Positions 35,755 to 44,145 of a stretch of 64,000 nucleotides of DNA are shown piece by piece. Numbering within the stretch: the first letter of the stretch is position 1; the number at the start of each line of letters is the position of its first letter. The notes under the pieces are model-generated. The model was not told where the DNA came from. It saw only the letters and a program-made list of their open reading frames with translations, and ran no database searches. A program made the position numbers and the translations under genes. The DNA is from CAVWCW01 sp963753615 (GTDB lineage: Bacteria; Pseudomonadota; Gammaproteobacteria; Chromatiales; Chromatiaceae), in the NCBI GenBank assembly GCA_963753615.1, contig CAVWCW010000008.1:248001-312000 (forward strand), in the 5' to 3' direction.

Positions 35755-37710
35755 ATGTCCCTCCAAGACGAGTCAACCCAACTGCGACGGGCTTCGGGCT
35801 CCGCAGCGCTCCCGGCCATGATTGCCGCCGTGGTGGTTGTGCTTAGCTCGGCGGTCTCCGCGAGCCAACTTGGGCGCGACGGCTTCTCCGGCAACCCCTC
35901 GACCAATGGAGGGGCCATCTGTTCTGTGTGCCATGTCCCCAACGGCGCGGCCCTGCCGGTCTTGACACTGGCCGGTCCGACGTCGATGGATGCCGGCAGC
36001 TCCGCCGACTACACGGTGACTCTTACGGGTGGCCCCGCTGTCAGCGGCGGACTGAACGTTTCGGTGGCAGACGCCAACGGCGCGACCGTTGGCACCCTGG
36101 CGCCACTGGACGGCGATCTGCAATTGCGCAACAACGAGTTGGCGCACACCAGCCCCAAGCCGTTCGCCGGCGGCATCGTGACCTTCCGGTTCCGCTACAC
36201 CGCGCCCAACTACGACGCGGAGGCCACCCTGTACGTGGCCGGTAACTCGACCGACGCTGCCCTGGATCTGATCGGCGACGGCGTCGCCGCGGGCAACTGG
36301 CCCATCGCAGTCGTCAACGGCTTTGAGCCACCACCACCGCCGCCTCCACCGCCGGCCGATGCAGTGCTCGCCGCCGACGTCTTCGCCACGGGCCTCGCCG
36401 CACCGGTGGCCATTACCAACGCGGGGGATGCTCGACTGTTCGTGGTCGAACGGGCGGGCCGCGTCCGCATTGTCGGGCCCGACGGCTCGGTGCGGGCCAC
36501 ACCCTTCCTGGACATAGTCGCCAGCGTGAACGCTACCAGCGGCGAATTGGGCCTGCTGGGTCTGGCCTTCCATCCGGACTATGGCAGCAACGGCTACTTC
36601 TACGTCTATTACACACGCGACGCGGGCGGCGTAATCCGCTCCCGGGTGTCACGCTTCACCACATCAGCCGATCGGAACCTCGCCGACGCCGGCTCGGAGC
36701 TGGTATTGCTCGAGTTCGAACAGCCCTTCGCGAACCACAACGCCGGCGACTTGCACTTCGGCCCCGATGGCTATCTCTACATTGCCTCGGGCGACGGCGG
36801 TAGCGGCGGTGATCCCCTGGACAACGCGCAGAATCCCAGCCGGCTGTTGGGCAAGCTTCTGCGCATCGACGTGAACGGCGTGGCGGGCGGCATCCCCGAC
36901 TGCGACATCTCCGGGGCCGGCAACTACAGCGTGCCGGCAGGCAACGCCTATAGTGACGGTTCTGGCGGGGCGGGGTGCGACGAGGTTTATGCCCTGGGTT
37001 TGCGCAATCCTTGGCGCTTCAGCTTCGACCCAACCACAGGGGATCTGTGGATCGGCGACGTGGGCCAGAATGCCGTGGAGGAGATCGACCGCATCCCGGC
37101 GGGAAGCCTCGGCGGCCTCAACCTGGGTTGGCGCTGTTTCGAGGGCAGCCAGCCCTTCAACCTGACTGGCTGCGCAGCGGCCTACCTTCCCCCCGTGTAT
37201 GAATACACCCACGCCGACGGGAGCTGCTCGGTGACTGGTGGGGTGGTGTACCGCGGCGCTCTATATCCGGAGCTTAACGGCGAGTATTTCTTCAGTGATT
37301 TCTGCGTGGGGAGCGTGCGCGCTCTCACCGGGGCGCCCGGCCCAGTCCAGGTGCGGGAGGTCCTGCCCGCCAACATCGTCGCCGGACCCTCCGCCTTCGG
37401 TATCGATGCCGCCGGTGAGATGTACACCGCCAGCATCTTTAGCGGGACGCTGTATCGCCTGCGGCTGGCGAGCGCGCCGGTCGATACGGACGGCGACGGG
37501 ATGCCTGACGAGTGGGAGATCGCTAACGATTTCGATCCTTTGGATCCCGCCGATGCAGGGGATGACGCCGATAACGATGGGCTGACCAACCTGCAAGAGT
37601 ACGAGGGGGGGACCGACCCGCACAATCCTTTGGACCCGATCCCGTCCGAGGCGCTTCCCAGCCGAGGAGGCTGGCGTGCGATCCTCAACAGCGATTTCCT
37701 GAAAAAATAG
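35755..37710 (+). CDS. Secreted PQQ-type sugar dehydrogenase-like protein with CxxCH site
   Basis: A 651-residue exported protein. The ATG at 35755 gives a hydrophobic signal (MIAAVVVVLSSAVSA). Residues about 45-180 form an anchor-V/Reeler-like beta domain that contains one c-type heme motif, CSVCH (56-60). After a nine-Pro linker, residues about 205-580 match the soluble glucose/sorbosone dehydrogenase six-bladed propeller (VERAGRVRIV, GLLGLAFHPDYGSNGYFYV, FANHNAGDLHFGPDGYLYI, GLRNPWRFSFD). The C-terminus has Ca-binding thrombospondin type-3 repeats (DTDGDGMPDEWE, DADNDGLTNLQEYEGG). It may oxidise a sugar or alcohol and pass electrons to heme; the substrate is unknown. An alternative shorter start is possible. 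Confidence 0.85.
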   Translation: MSLQDESTQLRRASGSAALPAMIAAVVVVLSSAVSASQLGRDGFSGNPSTNGGAICSVCHVPNGAALPVLTLAGPTSMDAGSSADYTVTLTGGPAVSGGLNVSVADANGATVGTLAPLDGDLQLRNNELAHTSPKPFAGGIVTFRFRYTAPNYDAEATLYVAGNSTDAALDLIGDGVAAGNWPIAVVNGFEPPPPPPPPPADAVLAADVFATGLAAPVAITNAGDARLFVVERAGRVRIVGPDGSVRATPFLDIVASVNATSGELGLLGLAFHPDYGSNGYFYVYYTRDAGGVIRSRVSRFTTSADRNLADAGSELVLLEFEQPFANHNAGDLHFGPDGYLYIASGDGGSGGDPLDNAQNPSRLLGKLLRIDVNGVAGGIPDCDISGAGNYSVPAGNAYSDGSGGAGCDEVYALGLRNPWRFSFDPTTGDLWIGDVGQNAVEEIDRIPAGSLGGLNLGWRCFEGSQPFNLTGCAAAYLPPVYEYTHADGSCSVTGGVVYRGALYPELNGEYFFSDFCVGSVRALTGAPGPVQVREVLPANIVAGPSAFGIDAAGEMYTASIFSGTLYRLRLASAPVDTDGDGMPDEWEIANDFDPLDPADAGDDADNDGLTNLQEYEGGTDPHNPLDPIPSEALPSRGGWRAILNSDFLKK

Positions 37711-37739
37711 CCGCGGCTCTCACGAGGAGGAACAAAACC

Positions 37740-38105
37740 ATGCGTAAGAAGTCCCTGTACGGTGCAGCACTTGCGCTGTTCACGGCGTTGCTGAGCCCCT
37801 CGGCGGTTTGCGACGTAGCCAATATTGCCGCCAAGGTCAATCGAGTCCTCGTCGTAGCCGACGACCGATTCGGGGGTTGTATGGCGGCGCTCTCCGTGGA
37901 CCCCGCCACCGTACTGCCGGCGTGCATGCCGACTTGGGTCAGCTTTAGCTGCACTGGGGATTTCACCGACCCGGTTCGAGGCTACCGGATGCTGGATCAG
38001 GCCCAATTGGCGCTTGCGACAGAAAGGCTGGTGATGGTCACCGTTGTCGATACCTCCCTCCACAACGGTTACTGCTTCGCGAATCGTATTGACGTTATCA
38101 AGTAG
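37740..38105 (+). CDS. Small exported Cys-containing protein, unknown
   Basis: A 121-residue protein with a good ribosome binding site (ACGAGGAGG) and a signal peptide (YGAALALFTALLSPSAV). The mature part has five cysteines (24, 47, 62, 71, 112), including VSFSCTGDF and HNGYCFANRID, so disulfides are likely. It starts 29 bp after the PQQ-dehydrogenase-like gene and is probably co-transcribed with it. I do not recognise a named family. Confidence 0.75.
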   Translation: MRKKSLYGAALALFTALLSPSAVCDVANIAAKVNRVLVVADDRFGGCMAALSVDPATVLPACMPTWVSFSCTGDFTDPVRGYRMLDQAQLALATERLVMVTVVDTSLHNGYCFANRIDVIK

Positions 38106-38117
38106 CGGCTACCGCGT

Positions 38118-38687
38118 TTGGAATTCTTCGGGAATGTGGCATTGGTTCGCACCAGCGTTGTGCTCTTGGGAATCGTTGCCGGGGTGGTGGTATTCGCGGC
38201 CGCGGGGCGTTTTTCCCTACCTTCCGAGGGCTTAACCGAGCGGGATTCCCCCGAATCGGTTTCGGATGGTGGACGTCCCGGGGAAGCACCACGGCTCCGC
38301 TTGGAGACCGGGAACGGAGACGAGGGGGTGGAGGATCGCGCGATCGGGTCGTTTATCGCCCCGGAGTATTCGCCGCCGTCGCTGCCCGAAACAACGTTGA
38401 CGGTCCGCTCCGCATGGATGTCATCCGAGTATCAGGCCATCGGCGAGCTGCTTGATGCCGAATTGGCGGCTCTGGCGGCCGATGAAATTGCGCGCGTGGC
38501 GATTGGCGAGCCGCTCGATGCGGACCGCCCGGACTGGGAGGCGTGGAAGGCCAGCGACGCACAGGTTATCAGTCTTGGTGAGGATCTGGATGCCGACGCC
38601 CCGTTTTATCCGACGGATGCCAGGGCAGCGCCTGTGTTCATTGGCGAGCCGCTAGATGCCGACGCCCGGGATGACACCAGCCCCTGA
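38118..38687 (+). CDS. Membrane-anchored protein with repeated IGE-x-LDAD motif
   Basis: About 189 residues if TTG 38118 is the start (GTG 38136 is an alternative). One N-terminal transmembrane segment (VVLLGIVAGVVVFAAAG) is followed by an acidic region. The C-terminal 90 residues repeat a short motif: IGELLDAE, IGEPLDAD, LGEDLDAD and IGEPLDAD, spaced about 30-40 residues. The motif could be a recognition or metal-binding peptide; function is unknown. It lies 12 bp after the small Cys-containing protein gene. The start choice is uncertain. Confidence 0.6.
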   Translation: MEFFGNVALVRTSVVLLGIVAGVVVFAAAGRFSLPSEGLTERDSPESVSDGGRPGEAPRLRLETGNGDEGVEDRAIGSFIAPEYSPPSLPETTLTVRSAWMSSEYQAIGELLDAELAALAADEIARVAIGEPLDADRPDWEAWKASDAQVISLGEDLDADAPFYPTDARAAPVFIGEPLDADARDDTSP

Positions 38688-39311
38688 TTCGCGACTTCTT
38701 GTGATGCTTTCGGCATCGATTATTGCCCCTTATCGCGCCGCTCAGGATTCTCCTGTCTGCGGCCATCGTTTGAAATAGGTTCGCGAATCCGCCGACCTTC
38801 TTCGGTAGCCCGGAAGGGTTAAGAACAGCGAAAAAAGGACTAATAGCGGCTGAGGCGCTCCCGACTAATACTTTCGCGCTATGCCGATTAAGCCTGCTTC
38901 GATTTAACCTTGAGGAATGCCCAAGCTCGTGCTTAGGCGTCCGCTGCACAGGAGACAATCCCGAGGCCAAGATAGGAAATGGTCTCGGGCTGGAATTCGC
39001 CAACAAAGTATGAGGGTGCCGGGTGACGCCACGAGGATGCCCCGGGGATCGGGACGTTGTGGTCAAGAGAGTTCTGTGAGCTACCACGTCCGGACGCGTG
39101 GGGGGTGGTTCGGCCGGGCACGGCGGCATAACCACGGGGTTTCGCGTGTTGAAGAATAAGGTTGCATACCCTGCAGTCGGCTGCGCTTGGATTACGGGAG
39201 CCTCGTTGGTCAGCACTCTGTTATTCAGGTGACTAATGAACCGCCGTGTCGCGTTGAGGCGCGCATCGACTCAAGAGGTTGGCTATGCCGCCGAAATGCG
39301 TTTTGCTGGTG
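38688..39311. other. Gene-free stretch downstream of the IGE-repeat gene
   Basis: About 620 bp with no credible coding sequence on either strand. A small hairpin (GCCCAAGC/GCTTAGGC, 38919-38938) is the only structure noticed. It ends at the tRNA-Asn terminator. Confidence 0.45.
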
Positions 39312-39350
39312 ACTCAAACAAAAAGGGTTAGGTGAAAAATCACCTAACCC
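39312..39350 (-). terminator. Intrinsic terminator of tRNA-Asn
   Basis: On the minus strand GGGTTAGGTGA pairs perfectly with TCACCTAACCC around a 4-base loop and is followed by TTTTTGTTT. It starts 11 bases after the tRNA CCA end. This is a canonical rho-independent terminator. Confidence 0.92.
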
Positions 39351-39361
39351 CCTGTTTTGTT

Positions 39362-39437
39362 TGGCTCCTCGGGACGGGCTCGAACCGCCGACCTAGTGGT
39401 TAACAGCCACCCGCTCTACCGACTGAGCTACCGAGGA
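39362..39437 (-). tRNA. tRNA-Asn (GTT anticodon), CCA encoded
   Basis: A 76-nt tRNA on the minus strand. The acceptor stem TCCTCGG/CCGAGGA, D stem GCTC/GAGC, anticodon loop CTGTTAA with anticodon GTT (plus-strand 39402-39404) and T arm GGCGG-TTCGAGC-CCGTC all fold. GCCA at the 3' end includes the encoded CCA. It decodes AAC/AAU. It has its own promoter upstream and terminator downstream, and a degraded copy of its 3' end lies at 35.1 kb. Confidence 0.97.
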
Positions 39438-39456
39438 TTTGCGTTGGCAGGCGCGT

Positions 39457-39485
39457 ATACTAATGACAGATAGTCGACGGGTCAA
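39457..39485 (-). promoter_or_regulatory. Sigma-70-type promoter of tRNA-Asn
   Basis: On the minus strand TTGACC (39485-39480) and TAGTAT (39462-39457) are separated by exactly 17 bases, about 20 bases before the mature tRNA 5' end. Good match to -35/-10 consensus. Confidence 0.75.
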
Positions 39486-39951
39486 CCCCCACCGTCGTTG
39501 TTAAGGAGGGTGCTAATTGGTAAAGAGGACCTCCGCATGCGAAAGCGGCGTTAAATCTCCGAGCCGGCACCCGAGTGCGAACAGCGAATAAGCTGGTTAG
39601 GCTTCAGGCCGCCGGGGTGACCCTGCGCATGGGGTTCGCTATCGTACGGCTGCCCCCATCCGATGCAGGGCCGCCTGCCGGTGACGCAGCATTGTCCACC
39701 GGGTGGCCCGAGATGGTGAATCGGGATAGGAATGGGCGTTTCACCGGCGGTGTCCTCCACCCTGGGTATTTTGTTAATTTCGTTAAATTGGCACGTCAGA
39801 CGCGGTTGATTTTCCCTAGCCCTTAGGGGCGGGAGCGTACAATAGACAGTAATTCCGACCTGCCGGGGCGGTGGCCCGACTTCTGGCCCCCTGGTTTCGA
39901 CGTTGCGGTCAGTAGAAGAGGGTTCCGAGCTCACCGCCTGGAGGGACTATC
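39486..39951. other. Intergenic stretch between tRNA-Asn and the subtilase gene
   Basis: About 465 bp. No supportable gene; an 83-residue open frame at 39575-39826 has no recognisable features. The region just upstream of the subtilase contains TTGATT (39806) and TACAAT (39838), but the 26-base spacing is too long for a standard promoter. Confidence 0.45.
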
Positions 39952-42455
39952 ATGGACGGCTTCAAAACAACCCTTTCGAGACACCTCAACCCGGCCTTGG
40001 TCTTGCTGTCACTGCTGTCCCCTTTGGCCTCAGTAGCGGCGCAAGGCGTGGCCTCCGGCCTGCCCGGGTACGCGCCTGACCGCGTGCTCGTCAAGTTCAA
40101 GCCCGGTCGCGCCGCGGCCTCGCTGAGCGAGTTATCCAGCCAGATTCAAGCAAGCGTGCTCAACCGCGTCGAGAGCCTGGATGTACATGTGCTGCAGGTG
40201 CCTGGTGGCACCGTTGCCGAGCAGGTGGCGCGTTTGCGGCGCTACCCCAATGTGGTCTATGCCGAGCCGGATTACTACCGCGTGCTGGATATCCCCACCG
40301 AAGGACAGGATCCGGACGGATCGGGAAACCAATACTTCAACGAGCAATGGGCACTGAACAACACCGGGCAGCTGCATACGATGCCAGACCCGCTGCTCGG
40401 CGAAACTCTGGTGAGTGGGGCGGTGGACGCCGACATCGACGCCCCGGAGGGATGGGATATCACCCACGGCAGCGCTGAGGTGAAGATCGCCATCCTCGAT
40501 ACCGGGGTCGACTGCCGCACGGCGGCAAGGCCCGGCGGCAGCCTGGAGTTCATCGGCGGTTCCAAGTGTCTTGAGGAGGTGAGCTTCGTCGATGCCTACG
40601 TGCCCACCGTGGATGACGTGGTGGGGCACGGGTCCCATGTGGCGGGGATCGCGGCAGCACAGACCAACAACGCAGTCGGCATTGCGGGCGTCGGGCGCGA
40701 CGGCTCGATCGGAAGTCTCAAGGCGTGCTTCGAGTACTACATTGACCAGTACCCGCCGTTGGAGATCTGGATTGTCGTCGGTATCTGTCCGGTCTCCGCC
40801 TCGGCCGCGGCGATTACCTACGCCGCCGATAACGACTACCACGTCATCAATATGAGCTACGCCAGCGATCAGGTGGACGAGAACGGCGATCCACTGGGTC
40901 TCGGCGGCGTTACCCAGACCGAACTCGATGCCGTGAACTACGCTTGGGATCGGGGCGCGGTGTTGGTGGCGGCCGCCGGCAACAACAACGACACCTTTGA
41001 GTCCTACCCGGCCGCCTACGACAAGGTGATCGCGGTCGGCGCTACCGACCGCTACGACGACCGCGCCTCGTTTTCCACCTTCAGCAGCAGCTGGGTCTCG
41101 CTGCTGGCGCCGGGGAAAACATCATTTCGACCGTGCCCAACGAATTGTGCGTCTTATACGCAGACTTGCTGGGGTTGAGCTTCGACCCCGACAGCGACGC
41201 CTGCCTCGACTGGTACTCCGGTACCTCCATGGCGAGTCCGCATGTGGCTGGCGCCGCCGCGCTGGTGTGGGCAAAGCTGTTTCCCGCTGACCTGGCGGAT
41301 CCCGGTACCTGCATCAGCGCCGAAGGTTTTGCCTGCAATCATGTGGTCCGCCAGCACTTGGAGATCGGCGCCGATGCACTGGGGGCACTCGGCCAGAATA
41401 TGTTGGCTTGGTCGCAACACGGACGCTTGAACTTGGCGGGCGCTTTGGGCGAATTGGTGGTCCCGCCGCCGGCACCGGAATTATTGTCGCTGACCGACAA
41501 CGGCGACGGAACTGTGACCATCGACTGGGACTTCAACGGCGACGTGGAAGTGCAGCGTGAAACCTTCAACGCCAATACCGGCACCTGGGTGGGCCTCACG
41601 ACAGTCTGGTTCGGCAGCGGCACCAGCCACACCGATGCGAGCGGCGGCGGCACCTTCCGCTACCGCGTAGGCGCGGTGCAGGGCGCCGGCGGCCCGGTGT
41701 GGGGTGTCTGGAGCGAGGTGGAGGTGACCGCCGAGTACCCTGACGAAGTGGGTGTCTGGCGCCCCAGCACCCGCAGATTCCACCTGGACGCCAACGGCAA
41801 CAGCGTCTTGGATGTCGGTGTCGAAGCGACGGCTCCCTTCGGCGTCAGCACCGACACCCCGGTGGTAGGGGACTGGAACGGTGATGGCATCGATGACGTC
41901 GGCGTGCGCCGTAATCATCTTTTCTTCCTAGATTCCAACGCGAACAATGTCTGGGATGCCGGTGTCGATGAGGTGTTTCCCTTCGGGATCGATACCGACA
42001 CCCCGGTGATAGGGGACTGGAACGGCGATGGCATCGATGACGTCGGCGTGCGCCGCAATAACCGCTTCTTCCTCGACGCCAACGGCAATCACGCCTGGGA
42101 TGTCGGCGTCGACGAGGTGTTTCCCTTCGGCGTCAGTACCGACACCCCGGTGATAGGGGACTGGAACGGTGACGGCATCGATGACGTCGGCGTCCGCCGT
42201 AATCACCTTTTCTTCCTCGACGCCAACGGAAACAGAAGCTGGGATGTCGGCGTCGATGAGGTATTTCCCTTCGGCGTCAGTACCGACACCCCGGTCACAG
42301 GGGACTGGAACGGTGATGGCATCGACGACGTCGGCGTCCGCCGTAACCAGCTTTTCTTTCTCGATGCCAACGGAAACAATGTCTGGGACGTCGGTGCGGA
42401 TGCCGTGTTTCCCTTTGGCCTGAGCGGCGATTCGCCGCTGGCGGGAAACTGGTGA
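39952..42455 (+). CDS. Secreted subtilisin-like serine protease (S8) with C-terminal FG-GAP-like repeats, frameshifted
   Basis: About 834 residues after correction. ATG 39952 follows GGAGGGAC. Signal peptide (ALVLLSLLSPLASVAA), then an I9-type propeptide (DRVLVKFKPGR, VVYAEPDYY), then the S8 domain with catalytic Asp183 (AILDTGVD), His227 (GHGSHVAG), oxyanion-loop region AAGNNND and, after the break, catalytic Ser in SGTSMASPHVAGAAAL. One base is missing in the G/A run at about 41113-41120: the first frame ends at 41178 and the protein continues as ENIISTVPNELC in another frame. The C-terminus has an Ig/Fn-like segment and about five 48-residue repeats. It is probably an extracellular protease, and an active enzyme is expected if the indel is an error. 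Confidence 0.88.
41740..42455 (+). repeat. Tandem 144-bp coding repeats in the subtilase C-terminus
   Basis: Units of 48 residues with the pattern VGVRRN-x-(L/R)FFLDANGN-x-xWDVGVDEVFPFGVSTDTPV(I/T)GDWNGDGIDD. The nucleotide copy GACTGGAACGG starts at 41871, 42015, 42159 and 42303, exactly 144 bp apart. The last unit ends GDSPLAGNW and stop, at the same repeat phase as the sialidase-like gene. Confidence 0.9.
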
Positions 42456-42823
42456 TACTGAAAACGCTATAGACTTACCTGGACCGCCCGAGATTCTGGC
42501 CCAGCAAAATAACGGCATCGGGAGCCGCTTCGCGACTTGAGTCGATGCCGACGAAAGCGCGGATCGCCTGGCTGTCGTTCCGCGCATCTTCCGCCTCCCC
42601 CTCGGCCGACAGCCCAAAGCTTTGGCGCGCTGAGCACACGCGCAGCATCCGTTCTCGCCGGGTCTGCTAGACCTTGGCGCTGTATTGCAATTCCGAAAAG
42701 CTTTTCTGCCCCGCGTAGTGGTTCATGAAGAAGGGGTTGAAAACAATCCCCGTTCTCCAAAAGCAAGCCCACGGCGGCAGCGAAACGGCGGGGCTACGTC
42801 AGGGTTCCCCCAGACGGGTGCGC
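42456..42823. other. Gene-free stretch between subtilase and aspC
   Basis: A 368-bp spacer between convergent genes. Short GC-driven open frames only; no gene, terminator with T-run or repeat could be supported. Confidence 0.45.
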
Positions 42824-44015
42824 TCAGCGCCCCAGCACCCCCTCAATGCGGTCCAGTGCTTTGCGTAGATTGTCCATACTGGTAGCGATGGACAGGCGGA
42901 CGTGACCACCGAGCCCGAAGGCGGAGCCAGGCACCAGGGCCACGCCGGCGTTTTCGATCAGGTACTCCGACAGCTCGACATCGGTGGACAGGCCGTCGAT
43001 ACGCTCCAGGGCCTCGCGCACGCTGGGGAACAGGTAGAAGGTTCCGTCGCTTGGCAGGCAATGAATCCCGGGGATGCCGTTGAGCCGCTCGACCACGTAG
43101 TCATGGCGCTCTTTGAACGCAACAAGCATTTCCTGGATGCAGTCCTGGGGGCCTTCCAGGGCCGCCTGGGCCGCCACCTGGGAGATGGAGGTTGGATTGG
43201 AGGTGCTCTGGGACTGGATCTTCTTCATCGCCTTGATGATCGGCTCCGGTCCGCCGGCATAACCGATGCGCCAGCCGGTCATCGAATAGGCCTTTGAGAC
43301 CCCGTTGAGTACCAGCGTGCGCTCGGCCAGGGCCGGGCAGGCGTTGAGGATGTTCTTGAAGGGTTCGGTCGACCAGCGGATGTGCTCGTACATGTCGTCG
43401 GTAGCGACGATGATGCGCGGATGCTCCAGCAGCACCGCGCCGAGTGCAGCCAGTTCCTGCTCGCTATACGCCACTCCGGTGGGGTTGGAAGGACTGTTGA
43501 TCACCACCAGCTTGGTTTTTTCCGTGATTGCAGCCGCCAGCTGGCCGGGTTTGATTTTGAAATTCTGGTCCGGCGAACCGCGTGGACGAATACCGGCACT
43601 CCGCCGGCCAAGCATGGCCATGTCCGGATAAGAGACCCAATAAGGTACCGGGATCATCACCTCGTCACCGGGGTCGAGTACCGCCTGCGCCAGGTTGTAG
43701 AAGCTTTGCTTGCCGCCGCAGGAGACCAGGATCTGCTCCGGGGCGTAGTCGAAGCCGTTATCCCGCTTGAACTTGTCGATGATCGCGCGTTTGAGATCCG
43801 GGGTGCCGTCAACCGCCGTGTACTTGGTGAAGCCGTCGGCGGATGGCCTCGATGGCCGCCTGCTTGATGTGTTCCGGGGTATCGAAATCCGGTTCTCCGG
43901 CGCCGAGCCCGATAACGTCCTTGCCGGCGGCGCGCATTTCGGCGGCGCGAGCCGTCACGGCCAGCGTGGGGGAGGGCTTGACGGCCTTCACTCGTGCGGA
44001 GAGTCTGCTATTCAT
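42824..44015 (-). CDS. aspC: Aspartate aminotransferase (class I), frameshifted
   Basis: A PLP aminotransferase of about 395 residues. ATG 44015 begins MNSRLSARVKAVKPSPT; GLGAGEPDFDTPEHI is the typical N-terminus. The frame then breaks at about 43848, and the homologous protein continues in the next frame (DGFTKYTAVDGTPDLK, ILVSCGGKQSFYNLAQ). NSPSNPTG and the PLP-lysine motif NGVSKAYSMTGWR are intact. Between about 43580 and 43615 a second pair of compensating single-base shifts scrambles about 12 residues (GRRSAGIRPR where AGGVPVFVHA reads one base over). Three indels in one housekeeping gene suggest sequence errors. It is divergent from uvrB. Confidence 0.87.
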
Positions 44016-44145
44016 GGGTATGGGTCCGGTCGCTGCTCTGGTGGAACTGGCATGGGATGTGGGCTCGGGGGCCGCGCGAAAGCACTTAGCAAAGCCCTCG
44101 TCCAGCCTTATATAATAGCGAATTCGGCGGTTATTAAGAATCCCC

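Noticed and set aside
39575..39826. 83-codon open frame between tRNA-Asn and the subtilase
   Set aside because: No ribosome binding site, no recognisable features, and it begins with an atypical residue pattern; not supported as a gene.
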